A DNA stretch of 64,000 bases from NCBI RefSeq assembly GCF_029490015.1, contig NZ_CP120468.1, positions 2,294,001 through 2,358,000 on the forward strand, read 5' to 3'. Of the stretch, positions 53,109-62,415 are shown piece by piece (the first letter of the stretch is position 1; each line of letters opens with the position of its first letter). The notes under the pieces were generated by a model that was not told the DNA's origin, did no database searches, and saw nothing but the letters and a program-made list of their open reading frames with translations. A program made the position numbers and the translations under genes. The DNA is from Halobaculum limi (GTDB lineage Archaea; Halobacteriota; Halobacteria; Halobacteriales; Haloferacaceae).

Positions 53109-54602
53109 TCACATAAAGTCAGACAGGCCCGACTGCCCGTCGTCCTCCTCGGCCGCATCGGGATCTGCGTCGCGTTCGTCGTCTGCTTCGTCGGACTCGT
53201 CGGCGGTGCCACCCGCGTCCGCGAGGCTGGTCTGCCCGTCGTCGGACTCGTCGGCAGCAGCCTCGGCGTTCTCCGCCTCCGTACTCGGAGCGACGCCGGC
53301 GAACGCGCCGCCAGAGTGTTCTTCCATTCGTTCGGCTCGCAACTCCTCGGCGTCCTCGACGACGGACTGCACCTTGTTCGTCGTCTCCCCTGACCCCGTG
53401 ACGAACGAGACGTGTGCTTCCTCGAACTCGTAGGCGGCGGCCATCTCCACGGTGAGGTCGCGCGGCTTGCAGTGGTGGGTCATCGCCGAGAGGTACGGCA
53501 GGACGGCGCGGCGGGCGGTGTCCATCGAGAAGCCGCCGCGCTCTGCGATCGATCTCACCACCTCGTCGGCAGTGTTCGACGTGGAGTGGTAGAACTGCGG
53601 GCGACCCCAGCGCGTCCACCCGCCTTTCGTCCCGTCGCGGGCGGCGGCGACGCCCGCCGAGAGGTTGTCGCCGGCGTAGCGCCAGTAGGAGTAGTTCTGA
53701 CTGGCCCACACCCGCCCAAGCCACACGTCGGCGTCAGCGAGGTGGTCGTACGCGCGGACGGCCTCGTCGGTGTCGTACACCTTCAACATATTGTCCTCGA
53801 TCCACTTCGTCAGGTCGTCGGGCGTGTCGTCGACGTCGTAACTCGCCTGCAACGCCTCTTGCGCGGAGGTGCCCTCTTTGAGGACCAAATCGAGGAACGG
53901 AAAGATGTCCATCGAGCGGTCGCGGTCGCCGGTGATGACGTCTTCGAGCGTGAGGTGGTCGCGGCCGTCGGCGATGGCTTGGAGGTCGTTGACCGCGCCG
54001 CGGAGGTCGCCCGAGTTCTGTTCAGCGATGCGGTCGAGGGCGTCCGTGTCGAACTCGATGCCCTCCTTCCGGCAGATGTCGCGGAGGACGGGCACGATAG
54101 AGCGTTTGCCCACGTCGCGAAACTCCACGCTCTGCGTGGCGTTGCGGAGGCCGCGGCTCATGTCGTAGTACTCGTTGGCGATGAGGACGACAGGCTGTCC
54201 GGCCTCCTTCACCAGTTTGGTGACGGCGCTTTTCCCGCCGCGGTCGTAGTTGCCGTGGATGTTGTCGGCCTCGTCGAGGATCACCAGTTGTCGGCCCCCG
54301 GTGTCGTCACCGCCGGAGGAGCCACCGAGTGTGGCGTTGTTGGCCGCGCGGCCGGCGTAGCGTTCGATGACGTCGGCCGTCCGCTGGTCGGAGGCGTTCA
54401 ACTCGACTGTCTCCCACCCCATATCGGCCGCGAGCGCGTGTGCCGCGGAGGTCTTGCCGATGCCGGGCGACCCGTAGAGGACGATGGCTTCGCCGTGGTC
54501 GTCCCACGTGGTGGCCCACTCGCGGACCTGCTTCACCGCCTTGTCGTTTCCCCGGAGTTCCGACAGCGAGGAGGGGCGGTACTTCTCCGTCCAGTCAGTC
54601 AT
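53109..54602 (-). CDS. rfcL: Replication factor C large subunit
   Basis: Clamp-loader large subunit that places PCNA on DNA. It has 497 residues. Walker A GSPGIGKT (44-51) and Walker B VILDEADN are present. The C-terminal 100 residues are an acidic disordered tail ending with a PIP-box-like QSGLSDFM (490-497) that would bind PCNA. A second similar motif, GQTSLADAG, lies in the same tail. Single gene on the minus strand. Confidence 0.96.
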   Translation of the reverse strand: MTDWTEKYRPSSLSELRGNDKAVKQVREWATTWDDHGEAIVLYGSPGIGKTSAAHALAADMGWETVELNASDQRTADVIERYAGRAANNATLGGSSGGDDTGGRQLVILDEADNIHGNYDRGGKSAVTKLVKEAGQPVVLIANEYYDMSRGLRNATQSVEFRDVGKRSIVPVLRDICRKEGIEFDTDALDRIAEQNSGDLRGAVNDLQAIADGRDHLTLEDVITGDRDRSMDIFPFLDLVLKEGTSAQEALQASYDVDDTPDDLTKWIEDNMLKVYDTDEAVRAYDHLADADVWLGRVWASQNYSYWRYAGDNLSAGVAAARDGTKGGWTRWGRPQFYHSTSNTADEVVRSIAERGGFSMDTARRAVLPYLSAMTHHCKPRDLTVEMAAAYEFEEAHVSFVTGSGETTNKVQSVVEDAEELRAERMEEHSGGAFAGVAPSTEAENAEAAADESDDGQTSLADAGGTADESDEADDERDADPDAAEEDDGQSGLSDFM

Positions 54603-54766
54603 TGTCGGGTGGAGGGGTGAGGCGAGTTTAGTGGTTGCGGAGGCGGGGTCGCGGGCGACGCCGCCGGGCTATCAGTCGAGAGATTTCCGGCGACGCGATT
54701 AAGTGCGTCTCCGCGGCACTGTTCACCAATCGGGACGTCGCTGGGGGACCCGACCTACCGACACCA

Positions 54767-55207
54767 ATGTCAGCGACATCACCTCCAGGCGGGCGACGGG
54801 ACAGAGCGGTGACGCCGGTTATCGCGACCGTGACGATGGTCGCCATCACCGTCGTACTCGCAGCGGTCCTCGGCGCGGCGATGCTCGGCGTCGGCGGCGG
54901 GCTTCGGGCTGGTCCACCGGCGCTGTCGGTGCAGTTCACGTATCTGCAGGACGGCAACGACTACGAAGTCATCGCCAGCATCTCTGGCGGAGAGACCATC
55001 ACGAAACAGAACACGGCGAACATCACGCTCGTCGCCGACTCCGGCGAGTCGGTGACGGTGCCGAAGTCGCGATACCCGCTGACCGGAGGCGACGACGTGA
55101 TACTCGAAGACGAGAACGTCGTCCCGCCCGGAACCGACCTCGAACTCATCTGGACCGGCCCGGACGGCGGGTCGAGCGTCGTCGCCCGCGGGCGAACGCC
55201 GTACTGA
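54767..55207 (+). CDS. Type IV pilin-like protein
   Basis: 146 residues. After a short acidic/basic leader, RAVTPVIATVTMVAITVVLAAVLGAAMLG is the archaeal type IV pilin N-terminal helix (DUF1628-type). The rest is a beta-rich extracellular domain. Probably exported and assembled into a pilus or held in the membrane. ATG 54767 gives a normal leader. Haloarchaeal pilins of this kind are involved in adhesion. Confidence 0.82.
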   Translation: MSATSPPGGRRDRAVTPVIATVTMVAITVVLAAVLGAAMLGVGGGLRAGPPALSVQFTYLQDGNDYEVIASISGGETITKQNTANITLVADSGESVTVPKSRYPLTGGDDVILEDENVVPPGTDLELIWTGPDGGSSVVARGRTPY

Positions 55208-55259
55208 CTTCCTCGACCGCTCCCGGAGGGTTTTCGCGCCTCGACTCCCAACGCCCGGT

Positions 55260-56117
55260 ATGAGCGAGGACTTGGGAACGCCGGTGTTGGACGACCACCT
55301 CCACCTCGACCCCGAACACGGCCGAGGGATGGACGCCGTCGACGACTTCGCTCGCCTCGGCGGGACGCACCTGCTGGTCGTGAACAAGCCGTCGTGGCAT
55401 CTCGGCCCCGTCCCTGCCGCTCGCGAGGACTTCTACCCTGCATTCGAGACGACCATCGACGCTGTCGAGGCGGCGAGTGAGCGACTCCGCGGCCGCGCGT
55501 GGGCCGTCCTCGGCGTCCACCCCGGACTCGTCTCTCGTCTCGTCGACGACGAGGGGTACAGCCCCGATGAAGCGCGCGAATTGATGCAGGCGGGCATCGA
55601 CGTCGCTTCCGAGTTCGTCGCCGACGGCCGCGCACTCGGACTCAAATCCGGGCGACCTCACTACGACGTGACCGACGCCGTGTGGGACGCCTCGAACGCA
55701 GTGATGTGCCACGCTTTCGACCACGGCGCACGTCTCGACTGTCCCGTGCAACTCCACACGGAGGCCAGCGAGGACCTCACCGACGTCGCGGAGATGGCCC
55801 GCGACGCGGGAATGGACCCCACGAACGTCGTCAAACACTACGCCGCGGGGCGACTCGTCGGGCCGACGCCCAGTGTGATGAGCGAGAAAGACAGACTCGA
55901 ACGGGCCGCCGAGTCTGGTGAGCCGTTCCTAATGGAGACGGACTTCGTTGACGACCCCGACCGGCCGGGGATGGTGATGGGGCCGAAGACGGTGCCGCGT
56001 CGCGTTCGGTGGCTACTGGAGAACGGCTACGACAAGGCAGTCCACACCGCTCACGTCGAGACGCCGCGTGCGGTCTACGATATCGACACCGAAGCGACGT
56101 TGGCCGACGCCGAGTGA
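55260..56117 (+). CDS. TatD-family metal-dependent hydrolase
   Basis: 285 residues, amidohydrolase-like barrel. DDHLHLD gives the first histidine pair (H13, H15). HPGLVSRL, QLHTEAS, VKHYA and METDF carry the other ligands. TatD proteins are often DNases, but other activities exist. Follows the pilin gene by 53 bases. Confidence 0.85.
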   Translation: MSEDLGTPVLDDHLHLDPEHGRGMDAVDDFARLGGTHLLVVNKPSWHLGPVPAAREDFYPAFETTIDAVEAASERLRGRAWAVLGVHPGLVSRLVDDEGYSPDEARELMQAGIDVASEFVADGRALGLKSGRPHYDVTDAVWDASNAVMCHAFDHGARLDCPVQLHTEASEDLTDVAEMARDAGMDPTNVVKHYAAGRLVGPTPSVMSEKDRLERAAESGEPFLMETDFVDDPDRPGMVMGPKTVPRRVRWLLENGYDKAVHTAHVETPRAVYDIDTEATLADAE

Positions 56118-56279
56118 GGGCGGAACTCCGGTGAGGGCCACGACCGATTCCGGCAGTCGTGACCGGTATCCGTGGGCAGGGTGGACACACCGAACGGACG
56201 CAGATCGCAAGACACAGTCCCGATCGACCGCCGTTTTTGGAGAGGAAAGGCATATCAACACAGCCCGAAACGTGTGGGT

Positions 56280-56858
56280 ATGAGCGAACCCGAGGAGACG
56301 TTCTACACCGCAGACAGGTGGCAGAACTGGCTCGACCGCGTCGCGGAGGAAGAACTGGACCCCGAAAACGAGGACTCCGCCCGGTTGTTGCTCAATCTTC
56401 AGGACGACACCGCGATCGCGGTCGCAAAAATCGTGACCGCGTACGATGAGGACCGACTGAGCGAGGAGCAGGCCGTCGCCGAGCTCGGCGAGATCCGCGA
56501 GATCGTCCTCGCAGAGGTCGAGATGGACAGCGAGGAGAAGACGATGCTCATCGACGGCGTGCAGACGAGTCTCGTCTGCGTCTTCTACGCCGCCGAGGAG
56601 TACATCGTCGGCGGCGCCGTCGAAGAGGGTACCGTCGAAGAGTACGTCGAGGCGGCCATCGCCGCCGAACAAGAGGAAGACGTCGACGCCGCACTCGGCT
56701 ACCTCGTGCAGGCGGGCACGCTGATCATCGACGGCGGTGAACTGCCGATGGACGTCGTCGAGGGCATCGAGTACGGCCTCGTCTCTGAGTGGGTCAACGG
56801 CCTCGACTCGCTGCAGTCGGCGTTCGCAGACCCCGAAGTCGTCGAAGAAGACGAGTAA
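56280..56858 (+). CDS. DUF2150-family protein
   Basis: 192 residues, acidic and all-alpha. The region YTADRWQNWLDRVAEEELDPENEDSARLLLNLQDD and the C-terminal EYGLVSEWVNGLDSLQSAF match the archaeal DUF2150 family. No function known. Confidence 0.8.
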   Translation: MSEPEETFYTADRWQNWLDRVAEEELDPENEDSARLLLNLQDDTAIAVAKIVTAYDEDRLSEEQAVAELGEIREIVLAEVEMDSEEKTMLIDGVQTSLVCVFYAAEEYIVGGAVEEGTVEEYVEAAIAAEQEEDVDAALGYLVQAGTLIIDGGELPMDVVEGIEYGLVSEWVNGLDSLQSAFADPEVVEEDE

Positions 56859-56906
56859 CGACGCCGGACCCGCGGCCTTTTGTAAGTTCGACCGGTAACG
56901 GCGGCC

Positions 56907-59033
56907 ATGCCATCAGGGGGATCACACGGACGCGACCGGGCCGTCACGGTCCAGATCGGTGCCGTGATCCTCTTCGGGTTCCTGATCATCGCCCTGTCGA
57001 CGTACCAGGCGACGGTCGTTCCCGACCAGAACGCCGAAGTCGAGTTTCTCCACAACCAGGAGGCGCAAAACGATCTGATCGAACTGTCCGGGAGCGTCGC
57101 CGCAACCGGGCGGACGGGGGGAGGCGCACCTGCGACGGTGAAACTCGGGACACGCTACCCGTCGCGAGCGTTCCTGATCAACCCACCACCGGCGACAGGA
57201 CGGATCCAAACGGTCGACCCGCCGAACGGGTCGACTGTCACGCTCGCGAACGTCTCGGTGATCAGTTCTGTCGGGAACGAGTCGGGCGACTACTGGGGTA
57301 ACGCGGCGAACCGAAACAAGTCGACGCGCTTCGTCACCTACGATCCCCGGTACAACGAGTACCGCGAGGCTCCGACGACGCGCATCGAGACCGGCGTCGT
57401 GTTCAACGAGTTCTCGCCGACGCGCAACATTACGCTCACCGACCAGAGCATCGTGCAGGGCGACCGCGTCACGCTCGTGACGGTTCGAGGGAACCTCAGT
57501 GAGTCGGGCGTCTCGCTGGCGTCTATCGATCCCACGGCGATCAGTTCGGTGAGCAGACGCGAGCGTGTTCGGGGGGAGCTTACGATTACGATCCCGACGA
57601 CGCTCGACAATGCGACCTGGGATGACCTCCTCGCCGAACAGATCGACGAGGGGTGGGTGAATCGGACGGAGAGGGTCCCCGGTCAAGACCGAATCAAGAT
57701 CCACCTGAACGACTCTCGGAACTACTCGCTGGGTATCGCTGCTGTGCAGGTCGGCGGAGATCCGTCGGTGGCAAGAACGCCGTCTTATCTCGACATCGAG
57801 CAGCGCCCGCAGACGATGACTGAGGGAACCACGCGAGAAGTTGTCGTTGAGGTGCGCGACCAGTTCGGCAATCCGGTCGCCGGCGTCGGTGTCAACGGAA
57901 ACACCTCGGCGGGTGCGTTCACTGTCGGTTCCTCGACGACAGTTCAAACCGACGATCGGGGGCGCGCAGCGTTCGAATACACTGCAGGAAGCTCTGATGC
58001 GAGGCTCAACTTCTCGTTCGACTCGGACCCGGCGAACGTGACGTTCGACGCAACAACTGCTGAGGACGCGAACGTATCTGTGACTGTCTCGTCATCTCCA
58101 GACGGCGCGGGAAGAGGGTTGACCCTTGTCGGTGACGCGATAGCGTTCGACGGTGAGGACGCAAACTCCGTTCCGGGAGGTGTATCGTTCACCATCCAAA
58201 ACACGTTCGGGACTGAGGCAACCATCGTCGGGGCAACAATCATTCCGGAAGACTCCCGGTACAATGGACTCTCGGACGCGGCGACCGGCGAGGGTGAAGA
58301 CCGGAGCGAACTATACGTGGTTGCCAGCGGAGAGTCCGGATACGCTGATACCCAAACAACAGGCACCCAGTACACGTATGTCGACGGCCGTGGTCGGTCG
58401 CTTTCCTTGACCGAGAGTCAGAACGAGCGAGCCTACGACACGAACTCGGATTCGTTTGTCGAGGTGTCGACGGTTGTCGGCGCCGCCGGTGGTGTCTCGG
58501 TTGCGTCGGGAGCAAATGCTACCCTCGAGTTTGCTGAGGTGTACGAGGTTACGACGAACAGCGCGACTCCCGTGAACATCTCTGACGAGGACGTGCGTGT
58601 GATTGTTTCTTATACCACCACCGAGGGTGAACAGACCAGCGAGTTCGTCATTCATCCCAAGCCGCCTGCCGTCGGTGGAGGCGGTGGGGGAGGGGGTGGT
58701 GGCGGTGGTGGTGGCACGAACACCGCACCAACGGTTTCGATCACAGATATACAAGTCTCCGAAAACGGGAACTCAGGAAAAGTCGACACTGTCGACGTGT
58801 CGTTCGTTCCCGACGACGCCGACGGAAACCTCGATAATGCGACTGTCGTCGTGCGTGTTGGAGGAACCCAAACAGACACTCAAACCGTCAATATCTCGGG
58901 TCAGGAGGGAACAACCGTTTCGGTCACTGGACTGAACGGGGCAGAGGAACGGGGGACTGTCGAGGTTACTGTCACGGCTACCGACGCTGAGAGCGCAACG
59001 GGGTCTGACACGAAAACCGAGAACGAGGCCTAA
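56907..59033 (+). CDS. Large pilin-like surface protein with invasin-type domain and poly-Gly linker
   Basis: 708 residues. N-terminal DRAVTVQIGAVILFGFLIIALSTYQ is a type IV pilin-like membrane helix, followed by a long extracellular part rich in NxS/T glycosylation sites. Residues about 325-385 resemble a bacterial Ig-like (Big_1/invasin) domain (REVVVEVRDQFGNPVAGV). A run of 14 glycines (G590-G603) separates this from a final PKD/cadherin-like domain. Codon use becomes less GC-rich in the C-terminal two thirds. There is no C-terminal anchor. It is probably a cell-surface adhesin or minor pilin-like protein; the partner is unknown. Confidence 0.72.
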   Translation: MPSGGSHGRDRAVTVQIGAVILFGFLIIALSTYQATVVPDQNAEVEFLHNQEAQNDLIELSGSVAATGRTGGGAPATVKLGTRYPSRAFLINPPPATGRIQTVDPPNGSTVTLANVSVISSVGNESGDYWGNAANRNKSTRFVTYDPRYNEYREAPTTRIETGVVFNEFSPTRNITLTDQSIVQGDRVTLVTVRGNLSESGVSLASIDPTAISSVSRRERVRGELTITIPTTLDNATWDDLLAEQIDEGWVNRTERVPGQDRIKIHLNDSRNYSLGIAAVQVGGDPSVARTPSYLDIEQRPQTMTEGTTREVVVEVRDQFGNPVAGVGVNGNTSAGAFTVGSSTTVQTDDRGRAAFEYTAGSSDARLNFSFDSDPANVTFDATTAEDANVSVTVSSSPDGAGRGLTLVGDAIAFDGEDANSVPGGVSFTIQNTFGTEATIVGATIIPEDSRYNGLSDAATGEGEDRSELYVVASGESGYADTQTTGTQYTYVDGRGRSLSLTESQNERAYDTNSDSFVEVSTVVGAAGGVSVASGANATLEFAEVYEVTTNSATPVNISDEDVRVIVSYTTTEGEQTSEFVIHPKPPAVGGGGGGGGGGGGGGTNTAPTVSITDIQVSENGNSGKVDTVDVSFVPDDADGNLDNATVVVRVGGTQTDTQTVNISGQEGTTVSVTGLNGAEERGTVEVTVTATDAESATGSDTKTENEA
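58674..58715 (+). repeat. GGN glycine-codon tract
   Basis: Fourteen consecutive glycine codons (GGT, GGA, GGC, GGG mixed) inside the surface protein gene. The mixed codons reduce but do not remove slippage risk; length may vary among strains. Confidence 0.8.
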
Positions 59034-59096
59034 GTTCGACGATCGACGTATCCCCTCATCGACAGACCTACAACCCAGTTTTTCCTACACCCGGCT

Positions 59097-60434
59097 ATGA
59101 CAGGAGTCGGTATCGACGCGATCGAGATCTGGACCGGGAAACTGCAACTCGACCTCCCCGGCACGTTCGCGCCGGCGAAAGGCGAGGACCCGGGCAAGTA
59201 CACCAAAGGGCTGGGGCTCGAGACGTCGTCATTCCCCGACGCCTACGAAGACATCGTCACGATGGGCGCGAACGCGGCCAAGCGCCTGATGGACCGCAGG
59301 AACCTGGACCCGCAGGACATCGGCCGCATCGACGTGGCGACGGAGTCGGCGTTCGACAACTCCAAGCCCGTCTCCACGTACATCGCTGGCTGTCTCGAAC
59401 AGGTGTACGAGGGCGACTTCCACCACGCAAACAAGGGCGAGCGGAAGTTCGCCTGCGTCGCCGGCACGCAGTCCATCGACGACGCGTACAACTGGATCAA
59501 GGCGGGACGCAACCGCGGTCGATCGGCGCTGGTCATCGCGACCGACACGGCGCTGTACGCCCGCGGCGACCCCGGCGAGGCGACACAGGGTGCGGGCGCG
59601 GTCGCGATGCTCATCAGCGAGGATCCGTCTATCGTCGAACTCTCGACCGAGCAGGGGTACGGCTCTGCCGACGAGACGGACTTCCTGAAGCCGAACCAGC
59701 AGTTCCCCAGCGTCGACGGCAAGCGCTCGATGCAGGTGTACCTCGCGCGGATGCGCGAGGCGTTGGAGGACTTCGAGTCGGTCGCGTGGGACACCCACCC
59801 CGAGGACTTCGCGTACATCCCGTTCCACACGCCGTTCCCCGGGATGGTCCGGAAGGCGGGTCTACTCGGCTACCGACACATGATCCGCGACACGGAGATC
59901 GAAGACGCCCTCGAGGGGCGGATCGGCCGCCAGCCACGCGAGGACGACTTCGACGACTGGGAGGAGTACGAGGACGCCATCCGCTCGTATATGGACGACC
60001 TCAAGGAGACCGAGGAGTACCAGAGTTGGTACGCCGACACCATCGCACCGACGCTGAACATCTCCCGGAAGGTGGGCAACTGGTACACCGGATCGGTCCA
60101 CATCGCTCGCACCGCCGCGCTCCGACACGCCGCCGCAAACGACATCGACCTCGTAGGCGAGAAGCTCCTCGTCGCGTCGTACGGGTCGGGGGCACAGGCG
60201 GAGATTCACGCCGAGACGGTCGCCGACGGCTGGCGTGAAGAGATCGAGGCGCTCAACATCGACGAGCAGATGGAGCAGCGATACGACCTCTCGTTCGACG
60301 AGTACGAACGCGTCCACGACCGCCACAACCACGATATGGACGTCGAACTCGAGGAGTTCACTCAGCCTGAGGGCGAGTTCGTCTTCACCGGGTGGGGCCG
60401 GATGAGCGAACGGAAGTACGACTACGTCGAGTAG
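59097..60434 (+). CDS. mvaS: Hydroxymethylglutaryl-CoA synthase
   Basis: Condenses acetyl-CoA with acetoacetyl-CoA, the second step of the mevalonate route to archaeal lipids. 445 residues; the catalytic cysteine is C120 in FACVAGTQS, and the glutamate E83 lies in ATESAFD. The C-terminal ASYGSGAQAEIH and GRMSERKYDYVE are typical of archaeal members. Own promoter; not next to the other mevalonate genes here. Confidence 0.97.
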   Translation: MTGVGIDAIEIWTGKLQLDLPGTFAPAKGEDPGKYTKGLGLETSSFPDAYEDIVTMGANAAKRLMDRRNLDPQDIGRIDVATESAFDNSKPVSTYIAGCLEQVYEGDFHHANKGERKFACVAGTQSIDDAYNWIKAGRNRGRSALVIATDTALYARGDPGEATQGAGAVAMLISEDPSIVELSTEQGYGSADETDFLKPNQQFPSVDGKRSMQVYLARMREALEDFESVAWDTHPEDFAYIPFHTPFPGMVRKAGLLGYRHMIRDTEIEDALEGRIGRQPREDDFDDWEEYEDAIRSYMDDLKETEEYQSWYADTIAPTLNISRKVGNWYTGSVHIARTAALRHAAANDIDLVGEKLLVASYGSGAQAEIHAETVADGWREEIEALNIDEQMEQRYDLSFDEYERVHDRHNHDMDVELEEFTQPEGEFVFTGWGRMSERKYDYVE

Positions 60435-60498
60435 ACTCCCGCGTTCGCGGTCGATTCGATCCGCACTCCTGCGCCGCAAGCGCACTCGCGTACAACGG

Positions 60499-60506
60499 CT
60501 TTATTC
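60499..60506 (+). promoter_or_regulatory. TATA-like box of the thioredoxin-fold gene
   Basis: CTTTATTC lies 21-28 bases before the GTG at 60527. It supports that start over the longer frame. Confidence 0.45.
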
Positions 60507-60526
60507 TGCGAGCGCGAACGACGACC

Positions 60527-60901
60527 GTGAGCGACATCGCCCCCGACGCCGCATCGACGCCGAAGCCCCGAGACGTGGACGCCCGTGCGTTCCGCGAGGA
60601 ACTGCAGGCGACACTCACTGAGTACGACCACGTCCTCGTCGACTTCTACACGAAGGGGTGTACGCTGTGTCAGAGCATCGAACCCGTTCTCGGGAGCGTC
60701 GCCCGCGCGACGGGCGTTCCGATCCTCCTCGTGAACCCGCAGACCGACCCATCGCTCGCGAGCGAGCACTCGATTCGATCGGTGCCGACGCTGATGCTGT
60801 TCCAGTCCGGCGAAGACGGCAGTCCAGAGGAAGTCGACCGGATCGCAGAGGGCTTCGTCGGCGCGGAGTCCATCGTCGAGTTCGTCGAAGAGGCCCGCTG
60901 A
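60527..60901 (+). CDS. Thioredoxin-fold protein
   Basis: 124 residues from GTG 60527. VLVDFYTKGCTLCQSIEPVL has an active-site C45-x2-C48 (CTLC), unlike the classical CGPC. The cis-proline motif SVPTLMLF is intact. Likely a thiol-disulfide oxidoreductase; the CTLC pair may tune its redox potential. Confidence 0.85.
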   Translation: MSDIAPDAASTPKPRDVDARAFREELQATLTEYDHVLVDFYTKGCTLCQSIEPVLGSVARATGVPILLVNPQTDPSLASEHSIRSVPTLMLFQSGEDGSPEEVDRIAEGFVGAESIVEFVEEAR

Positions 60902-60910
60902 CGCGGCCGC

Positions 60911-61630
60911 TTACAGCGCTCGGAGGTTCTCGAGTGCCGGTTCCAACTCCGCCGTCGAGACGGCCAACGCGAAGCCGTCGACGCTCGCGAGTGCCGCCGC
61001 GTGGTCCCACAGTGCCTCCTCGTCGAGGCCGTGCAAGATTACCGCGTTCGGCGTCGGCGTGACGACCCGCAGGGCAACGAGCGGCGATTCTCCGCGCGTG
61101 ACGCCGGTGAACACCAGCGCCCGGTCGGTTGACTGCCCGTACAGGCGGTAGAACTCCTCGGACGAAAGCGACGTGATGGCCTCGATGGAGTTGATGACAG
61201 TGTGGCCGTTCACCGTGTCGCGGTCGCCGGGCGTTATTTCCGTCGCGTCGAGTGCCTCGTACACCCGTTCGGTAGGGACGGCTGTCGGGTACTCGCGGAT
61301 GTCGCGGACGATGTCGGACTCGAACCCCGCGCTGACGACGCGGGCGTACTGGCGGATGCGCGCGCCGCCGCGCGACTCGTCGATGTCGAGGAGGCCGTCG
61401 ACGACCCGCGAGACGAGGCCGATGCCCGGCGACTCCCGGCGACCGCTCTCGTAGTCGGAGACGACCGAGGAGGAGACGCCCATCCGGTCGGCCAGGTCGG
61501 TCTGGGAAACGTCGAAGTCGGTGCGCCACTTTCGCAGCGTCGCGCCCGGGTCCGACGAGAGGGTGATCTCGCCTGCGATACGCCGGGCGAGTTCCTCGCG
61601 TGCGCCGGTGTCGTCCTCGCCCACGGTCAT
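60911..61630 (-). CDS. COG1709-like transcriptional regulator
   Basis: 239 residues. A helix-turn-helix (HTH_3/XRE) near the N-terminus is clear: LRKWRTDFDVSQTDLADRMGVSSSVVSDYESGRRESPGIGLVSRVVDG-type pattern. The large C-terminal domain of unknown fold (VNGHTVINSIEAITSLSSEEFYRLYG) is that of archaeal COG1709 regulators. The ATG at 61630 was picked for the family start. Target genes unknown; it is divergent from the next gene. Confidence 0.8.
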   Translation of the reverse strand: MTVGEDDTGAREELARRIAGEITLSSDPGATLRKWRTDFDVSQTDLADRMGVSSSVVSDYESGRRESPGIGLVSRVVDGLLDIDESRGGARIRQYARVVSAGFESDIVRDIREYPTAVPTERVYEALDATEITPGDRDTVNGHTVINSIEAITSLSSEEFYRLYGQSTDRALVFTGVTRGESPLVALRVVTPTPNAVILHGLDEEALWDHAAALASVDGFALAVSTAELEPALENLRAL

Positions 61631-61661
61631 ATCCGCCGGATAGATACACCGGCGGGTAAGC

Positions 61662-62348
61662 GTGTCGGAGCCACCCTGTCCACCGGTGCCCGAAACGGCC
61701 ATACGATCGCGCGTCCGACTGGCGTTCGTGCCGTCGACGCTCGTCCACGTCGCACTCGCGGGGGTGCTCGCCGCGGCGCTGTTGCGCGAGTCCGCGTTCA
61801 CCCGCCGAGCCGTCGCCGTCGTTCTCCTCGCGACCATTTTGCCAGATTTAGACTCGTTCGTCTCGCCGTTCCTCGCGGGTGCACATCGCTCGCTCGGGCA
61901 CAACGCGCTGATTCCGCTCGCCCTGTTCGCCGTCCTCGTATACGACACGCGAGTTCGCGAGGAGTCGTGGCTCGCTGGACGCTTCGGCGCGACTGCACCG
62001 CACGTCGCGGGCGTCGCGCTGGTCGGGTTCGCAGTCGCGGGCGTCGGTCTCGACTACGTCGCCAACGGGGTCAACCTGTTCTGGCCGCTCCACGACCAGT
62101 TCTACACGCTCAACGGACGTGCGGGCCTGTCGAACCAACGCGGCTTCTTCCAGACGTTCGTCGACCTGACGCCCGACCGCGTCCGAACGACGGAGAACCT
62201 CCACTATTCGACCGGAATCGACCCGTCGCCGGGGAAGGAACCCGAGAACGTTGAGCGAGTGTTCCCGTTGGTGTGGGCCGGGTGGCAACTCCTGCTCGTC
62301 GTGACGAGCATGGGCGTCCTCACCGCGCGGTTCGTCCGCGAGGAGTGA
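61662..62348 (+). CDS. YdjM/DUF457-like membrane metal-dependent hydrolase
   Basis: 228 residues with several hydrophobic segments. STLVHVALAGVLAAALL, LLATILPDLDSF and AHRSLGHNAL give the conserved histidine and aspartate residues of the YdjM/DUF457 family, sometimes annotated as LexA-regulated membrane-bound hydrolases. Starts at GTG 61662 (or GTG 61686). No function proved. Confidence 0.75.
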   Translation: MSEPPCPPVPETAIRSRVRLAFVPSTLVHVALAGVLAAALLRESAFTRRAVAVVLLATILPDLDSFVSPFLAGAHRSLGHNALIPLALFAVLVYDTRVREESWLAGRFGATAPHVAGVALVGFAVAGVGLDYVANGVNLFWPLHDQFYTLNGRAGLSNQRGFFQTFVDLTPDRVRTTENLHYSTGIDPSPGKEPENVERVFPLVWAGWQLLLVVTSMGVLTARFVREE

Positions 62349-62415
62349 CGGTGGGGCGAGCCAGTGACCTCGCCGCGACCGAGGGGTTGATTCGGCCCGC
62401 CGCGGACCTCCGGAT

